A program made the position numbers and the translations under genes. Shown piece by piece: positions 51,301-61,013 of a DNA stretch of 64,000 bases (positions are counted from its first letter, which is position 1; each line of letters opens with the position of its first letter). Below the pieces are notes generated by a model, which did no database searches, was not told where the DNA came from, and was given only the letters and a program-made list of their open reading frames with translations. Location of the stretch: positions 124,001-188,000 of the forward strand of contig NHNY01000027.1 in NCBI GenBank assembly GCA_002786065.1, in the 5' to 3' direction. The DNA is from Microcyclospora pomicola (taxonomy: Eukaryota > Ascomycota > Dothideomycetes > Capnodiales).

Positions 51301-51445
51301 GAAATGAGTTGCTAGAGCGCCTCGAGGCTGAGCGATTGCTGGTAGTTGTAGGGCCACTACGTCTATCCTTTCGTCTACGGGTTTTGGTCGATTTTGACGC
51401 AGCTGAGTTGCTCGAATGTACTTTGGATTGTCTCCTTATCGGCAT
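48359..51445 (-). CDS. MSH5: Meiotic MutS homologue MSH5
   Basis: Acts with MSH4 as a clamp on branched DNA to promote meiotic crossovers; it has no mismatch-repair role in yeasts. Exons 51001-51445, 48526-50945 and 48359-48463 with introns of 55 and 62 bp give 989 residues. The first about 115 residues are Ser/Arg-rich and disordered. The core has clamp and lever helices, then the ATPase: Walker [16 protein letters not shown] (about 739), [18 protein letters not shown] (an MSH5-like version of the family motif) and Walker [17 protein letters not shown], with ATHYHEIF. The last intron (GTGAGT donor, AAACTGAC branch) replaces a run-on tail by [20 protein letters not shown], a more typical ending. 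The start at 51445 is preferred; an upstream in-frame ATG at 51619 is possible. Its presence implies a meiotic programme, at least ancestrally. Confidence 0.93.
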
Positions 51446-51855
51446 GACTCTTGAAGACGATGCAGAAAGATCGGCTGGCAAGAGGCTGATTGGCAAGTTT
51501 GACAGTCCTGATGGCGGTAGATCTGAGGTATCGTTCGCATAAGTTCTGTAAAGCTGAGGTGAAGAAGGTGAAGTATTGCACGTGCAAAATTCTGACCAGT
51601 GCCTACACGTCCACCACATGTTAACAAAGTTGCACACATATCTTGACCTGACCTACCCTTAACGGAACCCTAGCGGACCCACGATCTCGTGTTACAAACG
51701 ATCATCACAGAGGAAAGGCAGATCTGAAGGGAGCTAGAGAAGCCGTGATGAGGCCAAGCGTGTGAAAAATGGGTTGCCCATATGGCAATACTTGCAAGTC
51801 AAAGACCAATGGTCCTGATGTTTCGCAGCATAGATGACAACATTATTACCTCATT
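51446..51855. other. Intergenic stretch between MSH5 and EMC5
   Basis: About 410 bases between two minus-strand genes, possibly including an N-terminal extension of MSH5 up to 51619. Nothing else is visible. Confidence 0.45.
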
Positions 51856-52340
51856 TCATGACTTTGTCGTTTCAGCATCCTTTACCCACATCGCGAACTC
51901 CTTCCTCTGTCCTCGAATGTCCAAGAATCCAGGTCTCTCCTCGAGATTAGCGTATGGGTTCCCACCTCCCACTCCAGCCTCAGTATATTGCCTTGCCTGC
52001 TTGCTCCGTTCTAATTTGCCCGCCCAGACATTCCATTGAATAGGTTTCAAGCTAGGGCTACTCAGTACGACGCCCACGCAGAGCAGTAGTATTGAGAATA
52101 TGGTCTCGATCGTGATGTCCAGAGGCAGGCTGACTTTTGGAGCGATGAAATCCGGCACAATTGAACTCGCAGAAGAAGACTGAGTGGCCGAAGGCAGTAA
52201 TGAATGTTCGTAGGCACTGTACACTCTACAAACATGGTGTTAGCTAGGCAATCGCAGCACCTCATGGGCAAGGTCAAGGCTCACGCGTGTGCCAGGAAGA
52301 GTATGCCTGTCAGATTGATGAGACTTGAGAGCGATGCCAT
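51856..52340 (-). CDS. EMC5: ER membrane protein complex subunit 5 (EMC5 / MMgT family)
   Basis: Integral subunit of the EMC, which inserts tail-anchored and some multi-pass proteins into the ER membrane. Exons 52285-52340 and 51856-52225 with a 59-bp intron (GTGAGC donor, TTGTAG acceptor) give 141 residues. The junction makes LAHAVYSAYEHS, the family's conserved start of the loop after TM1. TM1 is about residues 5-22 (SLINLTGILFLAHAVY) and TM2 about 55-78 (DITIETIFSILLLCVGVVLS). The C-terminus is polar and ends in a basic tail. Length and layout are normal for the family. It is divergent from Nup120 across 480 bases. Magnesium transport has been proposed for the family, but EMC membership is the better-supported role. 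Confidence 0.9.
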
Positions 52341-52820
52341 CGTGATGTCGGGCTTGTATGTGTCGACAGGGGGACAAGTGCAACGAATCGGCCCTATGCA
52401 ATGGTGTTCACTGTAAGATAAAAGATGGCATTACGGTCATGTAGACAGCATGTGAAACTGTGGATGCTGGCGGTACAGATTCCGCGTCGAGGGAAACACG
52501 GTCGAACTTCTTACACTCCCGCCTTGCGATGTTGCTTTGCAATTAGGTATGTGTAGGCATCTAGCTGTAAGAAATTCTCGTTGTCTTATGGATCTTTTGA
52601 GCTCCTTGGTATTGCCGTTCAAGTGATATCGCCCGACCTAGCAAGATATTGTGTGTTCTATGGCCAAAGAAAGCCTCATCGCACACCTGGATGTTAGTCC
52701 TAGCCAATCAGAAAGTGAGCCCGAGCTTCACGCGTGTCGAGCTTCAACTTTCTGTCAAGACACCGGTCAACTGAAGCAAAAGCAACGCTCTGAGGCGCTT
52801 TCGCTGCCGCACGACATCTC
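52341..52820. promoter_or_regulatory. Divergent promoter region, EMC5 and Nup120
   Basis: 480 bases between two opposite start codons. No TATA box could be assigned. Frames inside it look accidental. Confidence 0.5.
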
Positions 52821-55800
52821 ATGATGCAGGCCCCGGTCTTGTACCAAGAAACACGCATATCGCCAGCACCTTCCTCGAGTTCAGCCGTACTGTACATCCC
52901 CGTCCAGGACCCAAACGCACGACGCGGCGCAAGCTCGACACAAACCACCTCCGCTGGACGCAAACGACCCTATGACGAAATCAATGCCATAGATGAAGAT
53001 AGCTATGCGCGAAAATATCTCGCAACAGAAGGCTCAGTCTATTTCCGACCCCAGACAAGAGCACCAAGGAGTTTTCTTTGGCGCGTGTTGAATGATCGGC
53101 AGATTTTGGAAGTGCAATGCGTGGATCTGGTCCAGCCGGCGGAACTGGAAAATGAGAGCTGGTTAACGTTCCGTATCGAGATCAAGGACGGCGTACGGCA
53201 GAACGGAGTCGTGTTTGCTGACTCGCAAGACACGGACGCACTGGAGATATTCGTGCTGTCCACTCGATGCGAGCTGTTCACGATCACGCTGAAACGAGAC
53301 TTGTTGCTGAAAACAACAGCGCCGACCACATTCGATCCAGCGACATGTGTCAAGACCTACGGGTCAAGCTCGTTGATGGCGAGTCGTAATGCATACCGTC
53401 TATTTAGCATGAATGATCGAGAACTTTACGTGTCCCTCACAGATGGATCTTTCTTGCGGCTCTCAAGAAAACCAGCGGAGAACGGTTCGCAATGGATGGA
53501 GACAATACACGATACGCGTTCTTGGAAATCACTCCGCGTTTTCAGCAAGCGCAATACGGTCAGATATGGCGAGCAAGAGGTAGATATCAGCGCAATAGCA
53601 GCCATGCATAAGAGCCCAGATGGGACAGCCATCTGGACCGTAAGCTTGGATCATACGATGCGAGTCTGGAGTACCGAGAGCTGGAAGGTGCTTGCAACTA
53701 TGGACGTGTTGAACGAAAGACTGGAGAAGGAAGAAGGCTCTCGACGAAAGTCGTCTGTCATAAGTCCCGAGCAAGGAGTGCACATGCAGATTGTTTCGCC
53801 ATCCGCCGGTAGAAGTGCGATAACGAGGATGGATGCCGACGACAGATATGTTGTTGTAGTGCACTCGCCGAAAAGCCATGAATTCAAGCTGTACGAAGTA
53901 GCGACCTCCCCCAGCCCAGACGAAGGTCTGGGCATCATCCTGACAGATCTTTACCCGAACACTAAGCTTATTCCACCCATCGAAGAGCTAATGCACGCCA
54001 ACATCTGGCAGCTGGAACATTTCTGCATTCCGGATGCGTATGCACGAGATCAGACCGGATTGTGGATCACAGCCAGGAGTGGCGCGGTTTGCAAGACATT
54101 TGCGCTGACTTTCGACCTTGTCGACAACGACGCGGACTTTGATATTGGCGAGGCTTGGCAAAGTGCCTGGGCCGCGGTTGACGATGGTCCCTCCATCATG
54201 GACAGGCTGAGACATACCGGTGTGTTTCCTGGCGATGTTGATCTTATGACAGAACATGCAATTTTTCCCAGCGAAAGGTGGTTGCAATACCTCACGTATC
54301 CTGGTCGTTTCACCATTGAATCGCTTGAGATAGCCCTGCACATCTACCGGAGGGGCCGCAAAGTGAACAACACCAAGTCCAGTCGCTTGACTCTAGCAGG
54401 CGTACCTTTCGAACAACGACTTCATGACTCAATTGCCAGCACGATTGTCCTTCAAGCGCTGAAAGATGGGCGGCCGGCATATGAGCAATATCATGTTGAT
54501 GTCCAAGCTCAATGGCAGGTGTACTTCTCAATTCTCTCGCATCTTCATAACAGGCGCAATGAGACCGTAAGCCTGGCGTTCGATTTGACGGGGAGCTTAC
54601 CTTGGAAGATATGCGCGGACTTTGTTGCACCCATACGCATGTTGAATGACGTTGAGCAGCGGCTTCAAAACACGCATCTGTTAAACACGCATCTGTTACG
54701 GCGTGAACGAGACACAGTGGTGAACGAAGAGATGTTAGAGGCAATTTACCCTGCGCAAGATTTCGATGGCGAAGTGCTGATCCTCTCTAAGTATCTTGCT
54801 GTCGCCAAAATGTATCGACGAGGTATCTCTGGCGCCGTTCGAGAGACCTTCCACGACCAGGCTGTCCTGCTGGCGTTGCAGCAAGAACCCCATGATGCAG
54901 GAGCTCGCGTTGCGACCTTTTTCGAGTCCAGTGGATTGATGTCGGAGACGACTGATCAAGACCTTGAAGATATTGCAGAGTGGACCAAGGAAATCGGTGG
55001 CACGCGCGGATTGGACAACGACCATTTTCTGGGAATGCTAGAGTGGCTCGACTCCGAGGGTGGCGTTCAGAACGCCTCCGACGGCAGGGTGCTCAATCGC
55101 TATGGTGTCAAGTCTACTTCAGTAATCGCACAAGCTAAGCTCCAACAAGCACAAGATGTACTGCTGGACTTGCTCGCACTGCTTACGCTTCTTGGTGGTG
55201 ACGGCACGGATGAGCAAGTCAGTGTTGATCTAGATGAAGAGCAAATGTTTGATGCTATTCTAGCAAGACTGAAGCACAACCATCTCTTGTCGTGGCTGGC
55301 CGCTCGCTCGCAACAAAGCCTCGCCGGAAGCCACGAGCCTAGCAACGTTGCAGGAAGCGTGTCGCAGCCAACGCCTCTCATCGAGAACATCTTCATCGGC
55401 GATTGGCGGTCGTGGGTAGATGGTAAGACCCGGCAAACTCTTCCCGAGCTTCTCACCTCTTGGAGTATATCGTGGACGTATGGTACCGATCTGTCGAATG
55501 ACTGGGACGGAGTCGTAGGCCATGTTTTTGCCTATCTGCTCAAGTCGAAAGCGTATGAGTTGGCTGCAGAGTTCCAGAAGTTCATGTCAGCAACACCATG
55601 GCATCAGTACCTCCAGGGTCATCTCCATCTTGCACAAGGGGACTATTCAATCGCTGGCGCATGGCTACAGGGTGCAGCAGCTGAGCTTGCCGTATCAAAA
55701 CAGGTCCCGACTCTTGACACAGTGAGTTTTCTTACACCAAGAGAGCTCGAGCACTTCGGTATTGGCCAGGCTCGATATTTTGAGCATGTAGCCAAATTGT

Positions 55801-56630
55801 TCGCCGATCTTAAAGTCTTCACCAGCTCCGCAGACTTTCTGCAGCTTGCCTTGGACATTCTGGCTGGTGATGCTGGCACAACTGATTTCAGTCAGTCCCT
55901 GGCGGAGATTGATCGTAAGAAGAGCAACGACAGCCCGATGATCGGGCGAGTCAACATTGCACAGGAGGAGGTCCGTGTCATGAAAGCTCGCTTACACTAC
56001 GGCAAGCTACTTCACACCCGCTTCACGGCATTGAACGAGACGGGACGAATTCAAGAGGCCTTTGAAGCTCTGGCTAGCAAAGCCTACCTCCCGGAACAGC
56101 GTTACAGCGATCTACAGACCTTCATCGACAGATGTGTCAAGCAAGACGCTGTACAAACTCTTCTCGCCTTGCGCTTTGAGGGTGAGCTTGCCATGGAAGC
56201 GGACAAAGCTTTGGCGGAGCTGGCGAGAAGCGCTCTTGCATCCGGGTTCGGCAGTACCGCACGCACGCCCTATCATCAAATTCTCTACGCCTTCCGTGCC
56301 CACCGGTCCAATTTCCGTGGTGCGTCTGAGATCCTTTACGAACATCTCGAACGCTTACGCAATAGTGGCGACAGACGCGTGCTCGACCCCGAAGACGAAA
56401 TGCTACTCCAGGCATACGTACTCCTGATCAATACCATGGCCTGTTGCGGAGAAGACGATGCGTGGCTTCTTGCGGAACCAATACCCAGCGTGCATGGGCC
56501 TGATGCGACGAGAAAGCTCGTCACTCTGGCGGATGTGAGGCGGGAGTACAACGCAGAGATGGATCGGCGGAGCGACGTCCTGGCTGGCAGATTCCCGATG
56601 GTCGGTGGTGATGCCATGGATGTGCTGTGA
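52821..56630 (+). CDS. NUP120: Nucleoporin Nup120 (Nup160 family)
   Basis: Subunit of the Y-shaped Nup84/Nup107 complex that coats the nuclear pore. Single exon, 1269 residues. The N-terminal half should be a beta-propeller: segments such as WLTFRIEIKDGVRQNGVVF, FVLSTRCELFTITLKRD, AAMHKSPDGTAIWTVSLDH and MRVWSTESWKVLATMDVL follow the family pattern. The C-terminal half is an alpha-helical solenoid, for example HVFAYLLKSKAYELAAEFQK, LHLAQGDYSIAGAWLQG and LVTLADVRREYNAEMDRR near the end. Length fits filamentous-fungal Nup120. A 15-bp in-frame duplication (54669-54698) repeats Asn-Thr-His-Leu-Leu. The ATG at 52821 is followed at once by a second Met; either could start translation. The family call rests on overall pattern and a few recalled motifs, so slightly less than certain. 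Confidence 0.88.
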   Translation: MMQAPVLYQETRISPAPSSSSAVLYIPVQDPNARRGASSTQTTSAGRKRPYDEINAIDEDSYARKYLATEGSVYFRPQTRAPRSFLWRVLNDRQILEVQCVDLVQPAELENESWLTFRIEIKDGVRQNGVVFADSQDTDALEIFVLSTRCELFTITLKRDLLLKTTAPTTFDPATCVKTYGSSSLMASRNAYRLFSMNDRELYVSLTDGSFLRLSRKPAENGSQWMETIHDTRSWKSLRVFSKRNTVRYGEQEVDISAIAAMHKSPDGTAIWTVSLDHTMRVWSTESWKVLATMDVLNERLEKEEGSRRKSSVISPEQGVHMQIVSPSAGRSAITRMDADDRYVVVVHSPKSHEFKLYEVATSPSPDEGLGIILTDLYPNTKLIPPIEELMHANIWQLEHFCIPDAYARDQTGLWITARSGAVCKTFALTFDLVDNDADFDIGEAWQSAWAAVDDGPSIMDRLRHTGVFPGDVDLMTEHAIFPSERWLQYLTYPGRFTIESLEIALHIYRRGRKVNNTKSSRLTLAGVPFEQRLHDSIASTIVLQALKDGRPAYEQYHVDVQAQWQVYFSILSHLHNRRNETVSLAFDLTGSLPWKICADFVAPIRMLNDVEQRLQNTHLLNTHLLRRERDTVVNEEMLEAIYPAQDFDGEVLILSKYLAVAKMYRRGISGAVRETFHDQAVLLALQQEPHDAGARVATFFESSGLMSETTDQDLEDIAEWTKEIGGTRGLDNDHFLGMLEWLDSEGGVQNASDGRVLNRYGVKSTSVIAQAKLQQAQDVLLDLLALLTLLGGDGTDEQVSVDLDEEQMFDAILARLKHNHLLSWLAARSQQSLAGSHEPSNVAGSVSQPTPLIENIFIGDWRSWVDGKTRQTLPELLTSWSISWTYGTDLSNDWDGVVGHVFAYLLKSKAYELAAEFQKFMSATPWHQYLQGHLHLAQGDYSIAGAWLQGAAAELAVSKQVPTLDTVSFLTPRELEHFGIGQARYFEHVAKLFADLKVFTSSADFLQLALDILAGDAGTTDFSQSLAEIDRKKSNDSPMIGRVNIAQEEVRVMKARLHYGKLLHTRFTALNETGRIQEAFEALASKAYLPEQRYSDLQTFIDRCVKQDAVQTLLALRFEGELAMEADKALAELARSALASGFGSTARTPYHQILYAFRAHRSNFRGASEILYEHLERLRNSGDRRVLDPEDEMLLQAYVLLINTMACCGEDDAWLLAEPIPSVHGPDATRKLVTLADVRREYNAEMDRRSDVLAGRFPMVGGDAMDVL
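54669..54698 (+). repeat. 15-bp tandem duplication in the Nup120 gene
   Basis: AACACGCATCTGTTA occurs twice in a row. It keeps the frame and lengthens a loop or helix by five residues. Confidence 0.9.
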
Positions 56631-57111
56631 ATGAAGGAAGATGTTACTTGGCGTTCTCATGGTGCTTGTATTGTGTAGCATAGCCAAGCCGTGTGGAGTA
56701 GCGATGATCCCCTTCCAGCGGTATGTTTGGATACGTTGTGCCGGTCGTTACTTGATCTTGACATGTATGTCGCAACGCGCCTGGTTCGGTCCAATATTTC
56801 ACGTGTCATCGCATATGTCGGCTGCAGTGCACCATATACTGTAGGTACACACGAGCAAGGGATGATGTATCGAGTTGGCTGTCCCTGCATGGCTGCACGT
56901 GTCGCGAGCCTGAAACAGTAGATCGCAGTAAAGTAGAAGAATCGTTGTACATCTCATTAAGCACAATAGAGTAGGACGGAGTATACGAATGTGAATCGCT
57001 GGTGGGTGATGACCCGCAACGCATGTGAGAAAATTTGATATGGATTATATTGAGTTTTGAACATTTGCTTCCATCGAATCAGCTTGCGTGAAAACTCGAG
57101 TTGGTCGAACA
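56631..57111. other. Intergenic stretch between Nup120 and the tRNA
   Basis: About 480 bases: the Nup120 3' flank and 5' flank of the initiator tRNA. No other gene is visible. Confidence 0.5.
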
Positions 57112-57183
57112 AGCTGAGTGGCGCAGCGGAAGCGCGCCGGGCTCATAACCCGGAGGTCTTCAGATCGAAACTGAACCCAGCTA
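57112..57183 (+). tRNA. Initiator tRNA-Met (CAU)
   Basis: A 72-nt intronless cloverleaf: acceptor AGCTGAG, D-stem GCGC/GCGC, anticodon stem CCGGG/CCCGG with loop CTCATAA, variable AGGTC, and T-arm TTCAG-ATCGAAA-CTGAA. Initiator features are the A1-U72 end pair, three G-C pairs next to the anticodon loop, and AUCGAAA instead of TTCRANN in the T-loop. The acceptor stem has one A-C mismatch (pair 6). The discriminator base is A. Oligo-T runs follow at once. Confidence 0.95.
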
Positions 57184-57185
57184 TC

Positions 57186-57196
57186 TTTTTGTTTTT
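57186..57196 (+). terminator. RNA polymerase III terminator
   Basis: Two T5 runs (57186-57190 and 57192-57196) starting two bases after the tRNA end, the usual Pol III stop signal. Confidence 0.9.
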
Positions 57197-58975
57197 CTCG
57201 AACAACGTAAAATGCTTTTTTGTCATGGTTGTGTCTGTCGGCTTCTTGAGTGTGAATGTCTACATCGCCGAGAACATCGTGGTGTCGCTTATACTTTTTG
57301 TTCTCTGTGGGCATAATTAAGCGGCTGTGGGTGCATGCGCGCTGACTACCTAGGTGCGGGACATTCTTTCGAGTTGACAACGAAACGAGGCTTATTTTTG
57401 GGCTTCGGCTGAGGACGAGGTTCGCTACGATTACGAGCCACTGCTGATCGGACCGACCTGTCGAGGTGCGTCTGAGAGTGGGATTACATGATCTATGATG
57501 AGGACCGCCAAGGCTATCGATCTGTCCACAAGCGGAACAATAAGATAATGATGCCTATATGTGCCTGATCATGTTGGTCAGCAAGGAACATAAACCGGTC
57601 TGAGCCATGATCCAGTTCGAAGCTTAAGTGGTCTAAAGGAGACCGCAGTGGACTGTGCCGTGGTCTGTCCGATCATCATGCTATCCGTGCAAGGGATACA
57701 GATACCCGTGGTCCTGGTCGCAACTGACTGGCTGTTCTAATTCAGCGCACGCACGAAGATGCGGTGAGGGTGTCGGTATCAGGCTGATCGTCATGCCACC
57801 TTCAATGTACTCGCGATGTTTTCTTCATGGCCTGCACTCGGTGCAGGTTGAACATCGTAGAAGCATGCGCAGAGGTACAGTGGTACATCACCTGTTTCTT
57901 GCATCATGTAGCTCCAAGCGGTTAGAGCAGCACCGGTCAACGGTGATCGCGTAATCTGAGGACTTCTGTTTGGACGTCAGGAGTCTCGAGACATTGCTCA
58001 GCCAGCCACTCCGCTCTTATGTTTCCAATATCACCCGCCGTGATGACCATATGTCAGCTGCTTGGTACAGATCGGTCCATCGTGTGATGTTGGGATCTTG
58101 GCTGGCGATGCATGCCGATGTGGTATAAATCCACCCCACGGTCGGATGTCTTTCCATAGCATCTCGCGCCTGACAGCTGTAGTACGAGCGGGTCTTAGCA
58201 CAGGCGACGCAACGATGGCCCACGATACTTCGATCGAGTGTAACAATAGCACAAAGACGGCCATGCGGCATGTTTCCAGTCCTTTGGGGTTGGTACGGCG
58301 TGGAAGCAGTGTTCGTCCGCGTAAACCACATGCTTGTAGCTGATCCCGGACGGGAGCATATCCCTGCGTTCGAGTTCCGGATTTCAACAAAGACCAGCTC
58401 ACCGATACCACGTTGCTGGTCATGGTGCTTGATGAAATGATCGCCCGCTGCAGCTGATGACCAGATAGACCATTCACCTCTACGTGTCGTTGCTATTTGA
58501 TTCGGAGCAGCGCCTCTCACCTCGATGAACGCTCCCGAAGCGGCCCTACCCTATATACTCTGACACGTGCGCATCACCTGAGGAACTGCGAGCCGGATTT
58601 TTGCGTCCACTGGTGACGACCAAAGGAACAGGTCAAGACTATCGATGCTTCTTCAAAGCCACAACCGGGTTTCTCGAATCAGGTCGACCGGAGTCGTGAA
58701 TCCCAGTTGAAGAGGACCGAGCGTCTGAATGCATGCTTCCCGCACCGAGTACGTTCATTCACTTCACACCTATAACAACCCCCACTATGAAACAATTCCC
58801 GGATCTCATTTGGCAACCCAATCCAATGACTCTGCGTTGCTGCTCGCTGCACAATACAGCCTATGTCGCGATTGTCCTAACACCCAAGCATAGATTAGAC
58901 CTTTAACTTCTACGCCGCCGTGGCCGTGAATTTCCGACCGATTGCTGTTCTGCGACTTGACCTGCCCCCGCCACC
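57197..58975. other. Gene-poor 1.8-kb stretch
   Basis: No protein-like frame on either strand; frames at 57655-57954 and 58017-58520 have random composition. The last about 150 bases should be the promoter and leader of the next gene. No further tRNA or repeat was found. Confidence 0.5.
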
Positions 58976-60560
58976 ATGGGCGAGCAGTTCTTCGTGGGGT
59001 GGGCCACGTGGGAGAAACTGGTCTTCGTGAGTCTAGGTATACAGACTGATCTCCAACAGATGAAAACTAATACGTCGACAGTGCCTAGCAGCTGCCATCT
59101 TCCTCACGGTCAGCGCTGCAGGGATCAAGCTGGCTTACACTCGATGGCAGCTGCGAAAGTATGGACCGGTGACGGGACACCAAAGCCGGGCGCAGGCGCA
59201 GAAGCGATTGAGCGAGAAATCTGCTCCTTCTGACTCCAGCCAGAACGACAACGTACCATTCGGCGTCAGGGCTATCGAACGGGGCGTCGAGGTTGACGGT
59301 GTCTACATATCTCGTAGCAACACCCCCAATCGTGAGAGTGCCGCCACATCCACAGAATCATCTGTTTGGGATCATATCTCTAGAAAGTACCGCGAGATCG
59401 ATCTCGAGAAGCAAGATGATCGCCGTATTGTTCCCAATTCACAGCGCGCTCCCATTGCCAAGCCTCCTGCTGTCCCTGGTGTAGCCATCGTGCCAATGCG
59501 AGATCGCAGCTCATCAGCGGACAGACGGCAGGGCTCGCGAGGAGGATCTATGAGAGGCTTGTCGCCAGTCAGTGTTATGTCGAGGCCTCCACGGAGTTTC
59601 TACCCGCCTTCATCGTACGGCAGAGTTCGCAACACGAGCCGTGCTTCAGGGCGACGCAATCTCTCCAACGCAAGTACCTTGGATGCCATCGAAGCCATCC
59701 ATAATGCAACAATGCAAGTCAAGCCAGCAGCGAACCGCGATAGCGCCGAATCGTTCCGCAACCACAATACCCTCAGCGGCAACGACAGCAGCACTATCAC
59801 TACCGCCGCACCGATGATCTTCCCGGCTTCATCGGCCTCTGCGGACGCAGACCGGTCGGGGTCCGACTTGAGTCTGCTTAACAGCCATCGTCTTACGCAA
59901 GCCGCAGAGACAGGACAGTTCGCACCACGGCCACGAAGCCGAAAGCCAAGTCTAAGTGGATCAGTCTTATCAGTTAACACTTCTTCCACCTCCTTGACCA
60001 AATATGGGGACACATGCTCGACATCTCGCTCGGCAGCCGCTTCACCCACGTTCCCCAAACTCACATCTGTCCCGGAAAGCCGACGTCGCTCGAGCGCTCC
60101 TGATGTGCAGGTCTTCAACCAATTCTGCCAGTCAATGGCGCAGTCGGATCCTCACGACACTCAGCATAGTAGTCCACTTGGCAGGTCAGGTAGCTCATGG
60201 TACCTGCCCCAATCTGGAAGTGCGCTCGGCGATCACACCTCTGCCAGACACAGTCAAGTGTCGCTACCGATGGTTGAATCAAATGAAGGCAAAGCATCTG
60301 GCCGAAGCTCGTTCGAGAAAGTCGAATCAGATGTCTTGCGAGGTCATGGTTCGGGCTTTGAGATCCTCAACCCACGTTCCTTCCCACCTCCCCAGACTAT
60401 TAAGACACACCCTTCGGCAGGACCACCAATCGCCTTGTACAACGCCTCCTCGAGGAGATCCAGATCGCTGAGTGCCAGTGGCCGTAGTAGGCTTCAAAAG
60501 GAGCGAATCACAGGCATGGATCTGTCGGCCAAGCGGAAGAAGAAAGATGGCGATGTCTAA
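58976..60560 (+). CDS. Single-pass membrane protein with long disordered Ser-rich domain, fungal
   Basis: Exons 58976-59026 and 59082-60560 with a 55-bp intron (GTGAGT donor, CGACAG acceptor) give 509 residues. The first exon has MGEQFFVGWATWEKLVF, and the join continues CLAAAIFLTVSAAGIKLAYT, so residues about 15-37 form one transmembrane helix right at the N-terminus. After it come a basic segment (RWQLRKYGPVTGHQSRAQAQ), a short ordered-looking stretch (GVRAIERGVEVDGVYISRS) and a long Ser/Pro/Arg-rich disordered region with many potential phosphorylation sites. The basic ending is MDLSAKRKKKDGDV. Topology is probably N-out or lumenal with the large domain in the cytosol. I recognise a conserved fungal type but no named family, so no function is given. 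Confidence 0.75.
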
Positions 60561-61013
60561 TCCGGTCACTCTGCAACGCCCTCCTCTTCATTCCATATCT
60601 CTTTCTTACAACACTAGAACTAAACTCGGCAGATTCGAGCGTCGGCCACCGCCCGACAGTATTCAATGGCAGTACTTGATGATCATTCCATGGCCTTGTC
60701 AGTATCATATTCACATCATCGTGCTCTAATCCCCTAGCAGCAGATCTTATCACGTGACCATGTTTCTAGAACGTCTGGGGTCGGGACTCAGGGATCGGAG
60801 CGCCCACCTTCCGCGCGCCCCCAGCGTCATTTGCTTGCAGGCAACACTATGCCGAACCTTGATGCGAACAAAGAAGGTCATGTGTGTGTGTGTAGTAATA
60901 TTTGTTTGTTTTTCTAGTGGGCGCAGGTTCCACATCCTTTCCTCACTGTCCGCTGTCTTAACAAGGTCGCCGGAGGTCCTTGCGCTTCACTCGCTCAGCG
61001 CAGTCTCTCCAGC
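60561..61013. other. Intergenic stretch with a GT microsatellite
   Basis: About 450 bases between two plus-strand genes. (GT)n lies at about 60882-60894, followed by a T-rich tract ending TTTTTCTAG at about 60919, which could be the 3' end of a leader intron. Otherwise it serves as promoter of the kinase gene. Confidence 0.5.
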
